From contig NZ_BNBO01000004.1 in assembly GCF_014655955.1 (NCBI RefSeq), forward strand, positions 124,001 through 188,000: DNA of 64,000 bases, written 5' to 3'. The stretch comes from Kitasatospora indigofera. Lineage in GTDB: Bacteria > Actinomycetota > Actinomycetes > Streptomycetales > Streptomycetaceae. A program made the position numbers and the translations under genes. Numbering within the stretch: the first letter of the stretch is position 1; the number at the start of each line of letters is the position of its first letter. Below the pieces are notes generated by a model. That model saw nothing but the letters and a program-made list of their open reading frames with translations. It was not told the origin of the DNA and ran no database searches. This document shows, piece after piece, positions 1-8,225 of the stretch.

Positions 1-1731
1 GGTGAACTCCCGGGGGAGCAGCCGGAAGGCGCGGATCGACTCGGCCCGGGAGACGGCGGTGTTGGCGGCGGCCACGGCCCGCTGGATCTCGGCGTGCAGC
101 TCCTCGTCGGCGAGCACCCCCCACTCGTCAAGCTGCTCGCGGCCGTGCGTCTTCAGCCAGTGCGCCAGCGCCGGGCCGTCCAGGGTGATCAGCGCCGCGA
201 CGTACGGGCGGTCGTCGCCGACCACCAGGCACTGGGAGACCAGCGGGTGGGCCTGCACCCGCTCCTCCAGGCTGCTCGGCGCGAGGTTCTTGCCGCTGCT
301 GGTGACGATCAGGTCCTTCTTGCGGCCGACGATGCTGAGGTAGCCGTCCTCGTCGAGGTGGCCGAGGTCGCCGGTGGCGAGCCAGCCGTCGTAGAGCGCC
401 TCGGCGGTACATCGCGGGTGGTTGAGGTAGCCGCCGAAGACCATCGGGCCGCGCACCCACACCTCGCCGTCGTCGGCGATCGACACCGCGGCGCCGGGCA
501 GCGGGAGCCCGACGGTGCCGAACTTGGCCCGGCCGGGCGGGTTGGCGGTGACCGCCGCCGAGGTCTCGGTCAGGCCGTAGCCCTCGTAGAGGGTCATCCC
601 GGCGCCGGCGAAGAACAGCCCGAGGTCCCGGCCGAGGGTGGACCCGCCGGACATCAGGTTGCGGACCCGGCCGCCGAGCACCGCCCGGAGCCGCTGGTAG
701 ACCGTCCGGTCGTAGGCGGCGTGCCGCAGCCGCAGCCGGGGGCCGGGGCCGGGCCCGTGCCCGAGCGCCTTCTGCTCGCGGGCGGCGGCCCATTCGACGG
801 CCACCCGGGCGGCCTGCTCGAAGAGTTCGGCCCGCCCGGCCTCCTCGGCCGCCCGCCGGGCCTGCTGGTAGATCTTCTCCAGCAGGTACGGCACGGCGAT
901 CAGCACGCTGGGCCGGTAGGCGGCCAGTGCGGGCAGCAGGCTGTCGGTGCTGATCTCCGCCAGGTGCCCGAGCCGGATGCCGCCGCGGACGGCCGCGATC
1001 TGGGCGACCCGCCCGTACACGTGGGCCATCGGCAGGAAGAGCAGGGTGGAGGGCGGTTCGGAGCCGGAGTCCTGGAAGACCTCGTGCCAGCCGTCGAGCA
1101 GGGTGTCGGCCTCGACGGCCAGGTTGCCGTGGGAGAGCAGGCAGCCCTTGGGCCGGCCGGTGGTGCCCGAGGTGTAGATGACGGTGGCGACGGTGTCGGG
1201 GGTGACGCCGAGGCGCTGGCGGTGCACCAGGGAGTCGGGAACGCCCCGGCCGTCCTCGGTGATGGCCCGGACGCAGTCCTGGTCGAGCTGCCAGATCCCG
1301 TTCAGGTCGGGCAGCGCGTCGCAGACCGCGCCGACGGTCATCGCGTGGTCCTCGTCCTCCACCACGCAGGCGACCGCCTGCGTCTCGGCGAGGATCCAGC
1401 GGACCTGCTCGGCGGCCGAGGTGGGGTAGACCGGGACGGAGATCGCGCCGATGGACCAGAGCGCGTAGTCGAAGAGGGTCCACTCGTAGCGGGTGCGGGA
1501 CATCAGGGCGACCCGGTCGCCGTACCGCACGCCGCGGGTGAGCAGGCCCTTGGCGAGGGCGAGCACCTCGTCCCGGAAGCCGGCCGCGGTCACTTCCCGC
1601 CACTGCTCGGAGCCGGCCGCGCGGCGGGCCAGCTGGACCAGTCCGGGGGTGCGTTCGGCGGTGTCGTAGAGCGAGTCGGCGAGTCCGCCGGAGGCGGTGG
1701 CGGGCGCGGCGGTGCTGGTGGACTCGCGCAC
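1..1731 (-). CDS. Long-chain acyl-CoA synthetase (AMP-forming), C-terminus off the window
   Basis: ANL-superfamily ligase that activates a fatty acid with ATP and CoA. The minus-strand reading frame shows the P-loop motif IYTSGTTGRPKG near residues 186-197, YEGYGLTET in the adenylate-binding core, the hinge region ATGDLGHLDEDGYL and the following IVGRKKDLI. The order and the DSLYDT/ATAAGF-type N-terminus match FadD15-like long-chain acyl-CoA synthetases. The frame is still open at position 1, so only the last C-terminal residues are missing. The GTG at 1731 (VREST) is proposed as start because it opens the conserved N-terminus, but a G-rich Shine-Dalgarno candidate lies almost against it, so the true start may be a little upstream. 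It is divergent from the conservon genes. The family call is firm; chain-length preference cannot be read. Confidence 0.88.
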   Translation of the reverse strand, partial: MRESTSTAAPATASGGLADSLYDTAERTPGLVQLARRAAGSEQWREVTAAGFRDEVLALAKGLLTRGVRYGDRVALMSRTRYEWTLFDYALWSIGAISVPVYPTSAAEQVRWILAETQAVACVVEDEDHAMTVGAVCDALPDLNGIWQLDQDCVRAITEDGRGVPDSLVHRQRLGVTPDTVATVIYTSGTTGRPKGCLLSHGNLAVEADTLLDGWHEVFQDSGSEPPSTLLFLPMAHVYGRVAQIAAVRGGIRLGHLAEISTDSLLPALAAYRPSVLIAVPYLLEKIYQQARRAAEEAGRAELFEQAARVAVEWAAAREQKALGHGPGPGPRLRLRHAAYDRTVYQRLRAVLGGRVRNLMSGGSTLGRDLGLFFAGAGMTLYEGYGLTETSAAVTANPPGRAKFGTVGLPLPGAAVSIADDGEVWVRGPMVFGGYLNHPRCTAEALYDGWLATGDLGHLDEDGYLSIVGRKKDLIVTSSGKNLAPSSLEERVQAHPLVSQCLVVGDDRPYVAALITLDGPALAHWLKTHGREQLDEWGVLADEELHAEIQRAVAAANTAVSRAESIRAFRLLPREFT

Positions 1732-1972
1732 GTTCCCCCCGATTTCCGTGACGGCTTCGCCTGCCGGGGCCCGAGCGGGCGTCCGGTGCGGCGGCGCTGT
1801 GGGACGGGCAGGTGGGAGCGAAGGTATCGGATTGCCGTGTCACTGCCCAGGGCTGTAGCGGTCATGGGACGAGATCGGCACCTACCGGTGAGGAAAGTGC
1901 CTGTACGGGCGGCGACCGGGGGCGCCAATCGGACTTAGCGGATCATACGGACAACCGCCTGTCAACGACCGG

Positions 1973-2009
1973 TTCGACCCTCGAACGAATGGTCAGGGCG
2001 TAGTAGGCT
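1973..2009 (+). promoter_or_regulatory. Candidate promoter of the cvn operon in a divergent intergenic region
   Basis: The 368 bases between the acyl-CoA synthetase and cvnA hold no convincing gene. A possible promoter is TCGAAC (1981-1986), 17 bases, TAGGCT (2004-2009), about 90 bases before cvnA. A short inverted repeat TTCGA-CCC-TCGAA (1973-1985) overlaps the -35 position and could be an operator. This is pattern matching only. Confidence 0.35.
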
Positions 2010-2099
2010 CTCGCAAATCCCGCGGCCGGGTCCTCCGGCGGCCCTGCCTGCCCGAAACCGATCCTTGTCCGCGCCTGGCATTTCCCGACCGAGGACCCC

Positions 2100-4940
2100 A
2101 TGCGTCTGCGCAGCAGCTCGATCCGCGCGAAGGTCATCGCGCTGCTCATGGTGCCCATCGTCGCGCTCACCGCCCTGTGGGTCTACGCGACGCTGGTGAC
2201 CACCAGTGACGTGTGGACCCAGTTCGAGGTCAGCAGCAGCTACCGGAGCTTCGGCACCACGGTGGACCAGTACGCGCACGACCTGCAGAACGAGCGCCGC
2301 GCCGCCGTCCAGAAGCTCGCCGACCCGCGCTCGCAACCGGCCGCCGAGGCCTTCGACAAGGCCCGCGCCGTCACCGACCGGGAGGCCCAGGCGCTGCGCG
2401 CCAAGGTCGGCACCGCCGAGGCCCGCAAGCTCGACGCGACCCAGCAGGCCCGCTTCCGCGAAGTCCTGGCCAGCTACGACCAGGTGGTCGCGGTCCGCGA
2501 CCACATCGAGCGCTCGATGGTGAGCTGGACGTACATTCTCGACCAGTACAGCGACCTGATCAAACCCACCTTCGCGTTCCGTTCGGCCTTCGTCAGCCGG
2601 CAGAGCGGCCAGCTGCCGCGCCAGGGCACCATCCTGATCGAGCTGGTCCGGGCCCGCGAGTACCTGGCGCAGGAGGACGCGGCGATGGGCGGCCTGAGCG
2701 CCTCCACCGCCAAGATCAGCCCGCAGCAGTACCAGGCCGCGCTGGACGCCCTGCACAACCAGCGGGCCCTGTTCACCGTCTACATCGCCGAACTCGAACC
2801 CGCGGACCGCACCGACTACCTCGGCCTGCGCACCGGCGAGAACTGGTCCGCGCTGGAGCGCGCCGAACGGGACTTCACCAACGCCGCCGGCTACGAGCGG
2901 GTCGCCGAAGCGATCAACGGGGACGACTGGCACGCCGTCGCCGACCGCGCCCTGGCCGACCTCGACGCGATCAACGCCCGGCTGGCGGGCGGCATCGACG
3001 CCCGCGCCGACTCCTACGCCATGGGGCTGCTCTGGCGCGGCGGCATCGCCGGCGCGATCGGCCTGGCCGCCATCGTGCTCTCCATCGTGATCTCCTACCG
3101 GATCGGCCGCGGCATGGCCCGGGAGATGATCGGGCTGCGCAACGCCGCCCAGGAGCTGGCCGCCAACCGGCTGCCCTCGGTGATGCTCCGGCTGCGCCGC
3201 GGCGAGCCCGTCGACATCGCCGCCGAGACCCCCGAGCTGCAGTTCGGCCCGGCCGAGGCCGGCCAGGTCGGCCGGGCGATCAACGCCGTGCAGCGGGCCG
3301 CGGTCGAAGCCGCCGTCGAGCAGGCCGAGCTGCGGCGCGGCGTCTCCGCGGTCTTCGTGAACCTGGCCCGCCGCAGCCAGGTGCTGCTGCACCGCCAGCT
3401 CACCCTGCTGGACACCATGGAGCGCCGCACCGAGGACCCGGCCGAGCTGGAGGACCTCTTCCGTCTGGACCACCTCACCACCCGGATGCGCCGGCACGCC
3501 GAGGGCCTGATCATCCTCTCCGGCGGCTCGCCGGGCCGCGCCTGGCGCAAGCCGGTGCGGATGGTCGACGTGGTCCGCGCCGCGGTCGGCGAGGTCGAGG
3601 ACTACGCCCGGGTGATCGTCCGGCCGTTCCCTGGCACCGGGCTGCTCGGCAGCGCGGTCGCCGACGTCACCCACCTGATCGCCGAGCTGGTCGAGAACGC
3701 GGCCGTCTTCTCGCCGCCGCAGACCCAGGTCACCGTGCAGGGCGAGGTGGTCGCCCACGGCTTCGCGCTGGAGATCGACGACCGCGGCCTCGGGCTCAGC
3801 GGCCAGGCCCTCGACGGGATCAACCAGCGGCTCTCGGTGGAGCAGGAGTTCGACCTCGCGGACACCGACCGGCTGGGCCTCTTCGTGGTCAGCCGGCTGG
3901 CCCGCCGGCACGGCATCCGGGTGCACCTGCGGCCCTCGCCGTACGGCGGCACCACGGCCGTGGTGCTGATCCCGCGCGAACTGCTCGCCGAGGCGCCGGA
4001 CGTGATGGCGGAGCAGCCGGCTGCCCCCGCGCCCGTCCAGGCCAGGACGGCGCCCGCCGCGGGTGCCCGGCGCGGCCAGCGCGAACTGGTCGCGGTGCCC
4101 GCCCTGGCCGAGACCGGCCCGCACGGGCGGCATGCCGGCCCGGACTCCGCCGCGGAGGAGGCCGACCAGCTCGCCGGCCGCCGGGGCGGCCCCCGCCCGT
4201 CGGTGGCCGAGCCCGCCCGCGAGCCGGGCGGCCTGCCGCGCCGCCGCGCCGGCGGTCCCGTCCTGGTGCCCGCGCCCGCCTCCGACGGCTCGGGCCGCGG
4301 CCGGCACCGGCGCGACGAGGGTCCGCAGGACCCGGCCCCGGACGGCGACCCGGCCGGGACGCCCGCGGCGGGGCTGCCGGGCGGTGGGGTGCCGGGCGGC
4401 GGGTTGCCGGGTGCCGCGCAGCAGGGGAGCGCGCTGCCGGGCGGCGGGCTGCTGCCCCGGCGGGTCCGGCAGGCGAACCTGGCCCCGCAGCTGAAGGAGG
4501 CCGCCCAGGCCCGGGCCGCGGCCGCGCCCGGTGCCGTGCCGGGCGAGCCGGCCCGTGAGCGTTCGCCCGAGGAGGCCCGGGCCACCTTCAGCTCGTTCCA
4601 GCGCGGGTTCACCCGTGGCCGGGGCGACCGGGTCAGGCCCGGATCGCTGACCGCCGTGCCGTCCCCCGCCGTGCCGCCGGCCCCGGTGGCGCCCTCGCCG
4701 GGGAGCCCCGCCTTCTTCGACCCCTGGGCCGGACCGAACCGCCGGGCCCTCACCCCGGGGCCCCGTCCGGCGGCGGCGCTGCCCGCGGCCCCGGCCGGCC
4801 CGGCGGCCCTCACCGGCCGCCGCCCGGCAGCCCCCGCTTCGCCCGTCCCACCCGTGGCTTCTGCACCACCCGTTTCACCCTCACCATCACCATCCGCATC
4901 ATCCGCACCACCCGCTCCAGCGGAAGGAACTGATTCATGA
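2100..4940 (+). CDS. cvnA: Conservon sensor protein CvnA (histidine-kinase-like, nitrate/nitrite-sensing-type extracellular domain)
   Basis: Membrane sensor of an actinobacterial conservon. The 946-residue protein has a first membrane helix at about residues 12-33, an extracytoplasmic helical region (about 35-305) like NIT sensor domains, and a second helix near 308-332. A HAMP-like linker and a GHKL ATPase domain follow, with the N box HLIAELVENAAVFSPP near 522-537 and a G1-like box IDDRGLGLSG near 560. From about residue 640 the protein is a long Pro/Ala/Gly-rich, probably disordered tail. The classical phospho-acceptor H box is not obvious, as usual for CvnA-type proteins. The start is the ATG with upstream GAGGA. 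Its stop overlaps the cvnB start (ATGA). In the family, CvnA works with the roadblock, DUF742 and GTPase proteins as a G-protein-coupled-like complex; the signal is unknown. Confidence 0.92.
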   Translation: MRLRSSSIRAKVIALLMVPIVALTALWVYATLVTTSDVWTQFEVSSSYRSFGTTVDQYAHDLQNERRAAVQKLADPRSQPAAEAFDKARAVTDREAQALRAKVGTAEARKLDATQQARFREVLASYDQVVAVRDHIERSMVSWTYILDQYSDLIKPTFAFRSAFVSRQSGQLPRQGTILIELVRAREYLAQEDAAMGGLSASTAKISPQQYQAALDALHNQRALFTVYIAELEPADRTDYLGLRTGENWSALERAERDFTNAAGYERVAEAINGDDWHAVADRALADLDAINARLAGGIDARADSYAMGLLWRGGIAGAIGLAAIVLSIVISYRIGRGMAREMIGLRNAAQELAANRLPSVMLRLRRGEPVDIAAETPELQFGPAEAGQVGRAINAVQRAAVEAAVEQAELRRGVSAVFVNLARRSQVLLHRQLTLLDTMERRTEDPAELEDLFRLDHLTTRMRRHAEGLIILSGGSPGRAWRKPVRMVDVVRAAVGEVEDYARVIVRPFPGTGLLGSAVADVTHLIAELVENAAVFSPPQTQVTVQGEVVAHGFALEIDDRGLGLSGQALDGINQRLSVEQEFDLADTDRLGLFVVSRLARRHGIRVHLRPSPYGGTTAVVLIPRELLAEAPDVMAEQPAAPAPVQARTAPAAGARRGQRELVAVPALAETGPHGRHAGPDSAAEEADQLAGRRGGPRPSVAEPAREPGGLPRRRAGGPVLVPAPASDGSGRGRHRRDEGPQDPAPDGDPAGTPAAGLPGGGVPGGGLPGAAQQGSALPGGGLLPRRVRQANLAPQLKEAAQARAAAAPGAVPGEPARERSPEEARATFSSFQRGFTRGRGDRVRPGSLTAVPSPAVPPAPVAPSPGSPAFFDPWAGPNRRALTPGPRPAAALPAAPAGPAALTGRRPAAPASPVPPVASAPPVSPSPSPSASSAPPAPAEGTDS

Positions 4941-5350
4941 CCAGTACGACGCAGCCGTCCGGGGACCTCAACTGGCTCCTGGACGACCTCGTGGGACGGG
5001 TCGCGGCCCTGCGGCACGGCGTGATCCTCTCCAGCGACGGCCTGGCCACCGGAGCGTCCAGCGGCCTCGGCCGCGAGGACGCCGAGCACCTGGCCGCCGT
5101 CGCCGCGGGCTTCCACAGCCTGGCGAAGGGCGCCGGCCGGCACTTCCAGGTCGGCGGGGTCCGCCAGACCATGGTCGAGCTCGACGAGGCCTTCCTTTTC
5201 ATCACCGCCGCCGGCGACGGCAGCTGTCTCGCCGTGCTCAGCGAGGCCGAGGCCGACATCGGCCTGATCGCCTACGAGATGGCCCTGCTGGTCAAGCGGG
5301 TCGGCGAGCACCTGGCCGCCGAGCCCCGTACCGCGCCGCCCGGGAGATGA
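4937..5350 (+). CDS. cvnB: Roadblock/LC7-domain protein CvnB
   Basis: A 137-residue protein made almost wholly of one roadblock/LC7 fold, recognisable by LNWLLDDLVGRVAALRHGV, then the ILSSDGLATGASS strand-loop and the helix DAEHLAAVAAGFHSLAKGA. In conservons this protein is thought to act as a small GTPase regulator, bridging the sensor kinase-like CvnA and the GTPase CvnD at the membrane. It overlaps cvnA by four bases (ATGA) and cvnC by four bases (ATGA), so the operon is probably translationally coupled. Length and neighbours match the family exactly. There is no signal peptide or membrane segment. Confidence 0.93.
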   Translation: MTSTTQPSGDLNWLLDDLVGRVAALRHGVILSSDGLATGASSGLGREDAEHLAAVAAGFHSLAKGAGRHFQVGGVRQTMVELDEAFLFITAAGDGSCLAVLSEAEADIGLIAYEMALLVKRVGEHLAAEPRTAPPGR

Positions 5351-5799
5351 CCGAAGCGATGACCGAGGGGACGGGCCAGGAGCCCGAGGAGGGCGCGTCC
5401 GCGCCGCGCCCGGCCGCGGACGTGCAGTGGTACGACGACGACGCCGGACCGATGGTCCGGCTGTTCTCGATGACCAAGGGACGGGCCAGGCCCACCGAGG
5501 AGGGTCTCTTCGACCTGATCTCGATGATCGCCGCCACCGACCGGGCCGAGGACGCGGACGGCGAGGGCGAGGCCGCCCTCGACCTGGAGCACCACAGCAT
5601 TCTCACCTGGTGCCGGCGCGAGCCGCTCACCGTCGCCGAACTGGGCTCGTACACCGACCTGCCGGTCAGCGTGGTGCGGGTGCTGCTCGGCGACCTGTAC
5701 GACGCCGAGCTGATCACCGTCACCCGTCCCGTCCCGCTCGCCCAACTGCCGGACGAGCGCCTGCTCCGAGATGTGATCAATGGACTCCGTGCGCTCTGA
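5347..5799 (+). CDS. cvnC: DUF742 protein CvnC
   Basis: A 150-residue cytoplasmic protein of the DUF742 family, the third invariable member of conservons. The N-terminal third is acidic and variable. The conserved part carries MVRLFSMTKGRARPT (around residue 36) and a winged-helix-like C-terminal half with CRREPLTVAELGSYTDLPVSV and VRVLLGDLYDAELITV, ending in the usual LLRDVINGLRAL. The winged-helix look suggests a protein-interaction or DNA-binding surface, but no biochemical role is established from sequence. The ATG overlaps the cvnB stop, and the 3' end overlaps cvnD by 20 bases. Confidence 0.92.
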   Translation: MTEAMTEGTGQEPEEGASAPRPAADVQWYDDDAGPMVRLFSMTKGRARPTEEGLFDLISMIAATDRAEDADGEGEAALDLEHHSILTWCRREPLTVAELGSYTDLPVSVVRVLLGDLYDAELITVTRPVPLAQLPDERLLRDVINGLRAL

Positions 5800-6397
5800 C
5801 CCCGCCACCTCCCGAGGGCAGTGGCCCGGCGGCCCGGCCGTCGCCCTCAAGATCCTGGTCGCGGGGGGCTTCGGCGCGGGCAAGACCACCCTGGTCGGGG
5901 CGGTCAGCGAGATCCGCCCGCTGCGCACCGAGGAGCAGATCAGCGAACTCAGCCGGCCCATCGACGACACCTCGGGAGTCGAGGCGAAGCGGACCACCAC
6001 GGTCGCGATGGACTTCGGCCGGATCGACCTGCGCGAGGGCCTGGCGCTCTACCTGTTCGGCACGCCCGGCCAGGACCGGTTCTGGTTCGTCTGGGACGAG
6101 CTGGCCCAGGGCGCGCTCGGCGCGGTGGTGCTCGCCGACACCCGCCGGCTGGCCGACTGCTTCCCCTCGGTGGACTTCTTCGAGCAGCGCGGCATCCCCT
6201 TCCTGGTCGCCGTCAACTGCTTCGAGGGCACCGAGGTCTTCGCGCCCGAGGACGTCCGGTCGGCGCTCGACCTGGACCCGGGCGTACCGGTGCTGCTCTG
6301 CGACGCGCGCAGCCGCGAGGACGGCAAGAACCTGCTGATCGCCCTGGTCGAGCACGCCGCCGACCGGCGGGCCGGGGCGGTCGTCCCGTCCGCGTGA
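5780..6397 (+). CDS. cvnD: Small GTPase-like ATP/GTP-binding protein CvnD
   Basis: A 205-residue P-loop protein. The G1/Walker A motif AGGFGAGKTTLVGAV is near residues 28-42, the switch-type Thr/acidic segment (RTTTVAMDFGRI) follows near 74, and the G3-like motif FGTPGQDRFWF is near 93-103. A VNCFEG segment sits where the NKxD specificity motif of Ras-like proteins would be; that substitution is typical of conservon GTPases. The start ATG lies inside the cvnC 3' end, giving tight coupling. In the family the nucleotide state is proposed to relay the CvnA signal through CvnB. The operon ends here: a strong hairpin follows 40 bases downstream. Confidence 0.93.
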   Translation: MDSVRSDPATSRGQWPGGPAVALKILVAGGFGAGKTTLVGAVSEIRPLRTEEQISELSRPIDDTSGVEAKRTTTVAMDFGRIDLREGLALYLFGTPGQDRFWFVWDELAQGALGAVVLADTRRLADCFPSVDFFEQRGIPFLVAVNCFEGTEVFAPEDVRSALDLDPGVPVLLCDARSREDGKNLLIALVEHAADRRAGAVVPSA

Positions 6398-6437
6398 CGG
6401 ACCCGGGGGCGGTCCGCCCGTCCGGATGACGGACCCC

Positions 6438-6467
6438 GGGGCCCGGCGGGTTGCCCTGCCGGGCCCC
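6438..6467 (+). terminator. Hairpin terminator after the cvn operon
   Basis: GGGGCCCGGCGGG (6438-6450) pairs with the complementary segment ending at 6467, with one bulged T and a three-base loop. It stands 40 bases after the cvnD stop. There is no U tract, as is common for hairpin terminators in high-GC actinobacteria. Confidence 0.6.
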
Positions 6468-6571
6468 CGCGTGGAAGGCTCTGTACGGAAGGTTCCGCCC
6501 GCGGCGCGTGCGGCGGGGCCCGCCCGGCGCCGCGACGGCGCCCGGCCCGCGACCCGGGGGAGGACAGCGCG

Positions 6572-6679
6572 ATGACCGTCCAGCGGACCCGTCCGGCCGT
6601 GTCCCTCCCGGTCACCCCCGCGCTGACCGTCCGCCGTTACATCGACCTGGCGCTGATCTGCAGCGCCTGCTGTCTGTAA
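6572..6679 (+). CDS. Cysteine-rich leader peptide 1 (putative sulfur-responsive attenuator peptide)
   Basis: A 35-residue ORF ending RRYIDLALICSACCL. It begins with ATG behind a good Shine-Dalgarno (GGGGGAGGA, six to eight bases upstream) and stops at TAA. The shape is typical of actinobacterial putative leader peptides found before sulfur-assimilation and sulfonate-uptake genes: a short body, RRY/H-I/V-D-L, then a Cys cluster just before the stop. Three cysteine codons lie in the last six sense codons (TGC, TGC, TGT), so charged tRNA-Cys supply would set ribosome position just before the hairpin at 6696. The downstream gene is a sulfonate-type binding lipoprotein. The peptide itself probably has no function. 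Confidence 0.8.
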   Translation: MTVQRTRPAVSLPVTPALTVRRYIDLALICSACCL

Positions 6680-6695
6680 CCCCCTCTCGTCCCGC

Positions 6696-6718
6696 CCGCC
6701 CGGAGCGGACCCGGGCGG
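6696..6718 (+). promoter_or_regulatory. Possible attenuator hairpin behind leader peptide 1
   Basis: CCGCCCGG (6696-6703) pairs perfectly with CCGGGCGG (6711-6718) around a seven-base loop, starting 16 bases after the leader stop codon. The spacing lets a ribosome stalled on the Cys codons or parked at the stop affect folding. No mechanism is proven. The rest of 6719-6900 holds only GC-rich leader sequence. Confidence 0.45.
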
Positions 6719-6900
6719 CCCTCGCCGCCGGGGCTCCGGCGCCCGGTCGCGCCCGCCTTCCGGCGCGTGCCGATCCCTGACGATCAGTCAGCATCCTTCC
6801 ATGCCCGTGCCGGTACGGCCCGGGCCGACGAGCGGCCCCGCCTGCGCGGGCCGCCGCCCCGGCCTGCCCGCCGTCGCCCCCGGTTCCCGCGGAGACCCCT

Positions 6901-7914
6901 GTGAAGTTCGCCCGTCCCGTCCTGGCCGCCACCGCCCTGCTGGCCGCCACCGCCTGCGGAGGCAATGCCGAGGCGGGCCCCGCGTCCGCCCCGGCCGGCG
7001 CCGCCGCCGCCGTCGAACTGCGCCTGCCGGAGCCCGGGAACTCCGGGGTGCTGGCCGTCGCCAAGAAGGACGGCTCGCTCGACCGGGCGCTGGCCGCCGT
7101 GCACGCCAAGGTCACCTGGACCAGCGCGCCGGCCGGCTTCGCCGAGGCCGCCGACGCGCTCAACTCCGGGCGGCTCGACGCCGCGCAGGGCAGCATCAGC
7201 ACCGGCCTGCTCCCGCTCGCCGGGAAGCCCGGGTTCGCGCTCTTCGGCGCCGCGCAGCCCGACCCGATCGGCGAGGGCATCCTGGTCAAGAACAACTCCG
7301 GCATCAAGTCCGTCAAGGACCTGGCCGGCCGCAAGGTCGCGGTCGACGCCGGCGGCGCGGGGGAGTACCTGCTGCTCCAGGCGCTGGCCAAGTACAAGGT
7401 GCCGGCCGAGCAGGTGCAGCGGGTGCGGCTGAGCCCGGAGCAGGCCCGCAGCCAGTTCTCGATCGGCGAGGTGGACGCCTGGGCCGCCAGCGGCGAGCCG
7501 GTGGTCACCGAACTCGCCCATGCCAGCGCCTACCTGGTGACCAGCGGCTTCGGTGCCGGCTCCGACAACTACCGGGTGTGGGCGGTCCGCAGCGAGCTGG
7601 CCCGGCAGCACCCCGAGGTGGTGCGGGCGCTCTACGACTACCTGCACGAGGCGGACGGCAGGGCGCAGCGGGACCCGGCCGCCTACCTGAACGTCTTCAC
7701 CAGCAGCGGCCCGGAGGCGGTGTCCGGGCGGGCGAAGGACGTCCGGGTCGACGTCGGCCGGGCCGCCGCCCCGGTCGGGCCCATCCAGGAGGCGGACGCC
7801 GTCCGGCTGGAGAAGGTCGCGCAGCTCTTCGCCGCCCAGCACGTCACCCCCTCGGTGGTGGACGTCCGCTCCCATCTGCTGGACGTGAACAGCCTTGCGG
7901 GGAGCGCCCGGTGA
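6901..7914 (+). CDS. Sulfonate/nitrate-type ABC transporter substrate-binding lipoprotein (orphan)
   Basis: A secreted lipoprotein of the SsuA/TauA/NrtA binding-protein family. The GTG-initiated signal peptide ends in the lipobox LLAATAC (Cys at residue 19), so it should be membrane-anchored outside the cell. Mature-region hallmarks are LRLPEPGNSGVLAVAKKDGS, the LDAAQGS segment, GEGILVKNNSGIKSVKDLAG with KVAVDAGG, and the GSDNYRVWAVR segment before the C-terminal helices. It is a close paralogue of the lipoprotein at 11250, sharing most motif blocks. No permease or ATPase gene adjoins it, so it may use the transporter at 12269-13929. Apart from the start and the lipidated Cys it contains no Met or Cys. 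It sits behind a Cys-leader peptide, so regulation by cysteine supply is likely. Confidence 0.88.
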   Translation: MKFARPVLAATALLAATACGGNAEAGPASAPAGAAAAVELRLPEPGNSGVLAVAKKDGSLDRALAAVHAKVTWTSAPAGFAEAADALNSGRLDAAQGSISTGLLPLAGKPGFALFGAAQPDPIGEGILVKNNSGIKSVKDLAGRKVAVDAGGAGEYLLLQALAKYKVPAEQVQRVRLSPEQARSQFSIGEVDAWAASGEPVVTELAHASAYLVTSGFGAGSDNYRVWAVRSELARQHPEVVRALYDYLHEADGRAQRDPAAYLNVFTSSGPEAVSGRAKDVRVDVGRAAAPVGPIQEADAVRLEKVAQLFAAQHVTPSVVDVRSHLLDVNSLAGSAR

Positions 7915-8015
7915 CGGCCCCGGCGGGCGGCCGGGGCGGCGGCCCCGGGGCCGGGCCGGAGGGTCCGTCCGTCCCGGTGCGACGCAATCGTCCGTTCATC
8001 TGGTTGAATAGGGGC

Positions 8016-8144
8016 ATGAACTACGTCGTGGACAGCAGCCGAGGTCGCTTCGACCTTGAGCCGTTCTGGCCGTCCCGGCAGCCGCACCTGTTCGACCAGA
8101 CGTGTCCGGGCTCGCCCAGCGCGTCCCGGCCCTCCGCCCGCTGA
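8016..8144 (+). CDS. Small ORF of unknown function upstream of a winged-helix regulator
   Basis: A 42-codon ORF starting ATG at 8016 (MNYVVDSSRGRFDLEPF) with AGGGG close upstream. Nearly all third codon positions are G or C, as in real genes here. It has no signal peptide or membrane segment and a single Cys. It lies 81 bases before the winged-helix gene at 8226 in the same direction and could be a small protein or an upstream ORF that tunes that gene. I do not recognise the sequence. Confidence 0.45.
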   Translation: MNYVVDSSRGRFDLEPFWPSRQPHLFDQTCPGSPSASRPSAR

Positions 8145-8225
8145 CCTCAGGTCCAGCCCGGCAGCACACCCCGGTCGACGCGCAGACGACACCCACCGTC
8201 AGTCTCGCGCGAAAGTAGCGGCACC

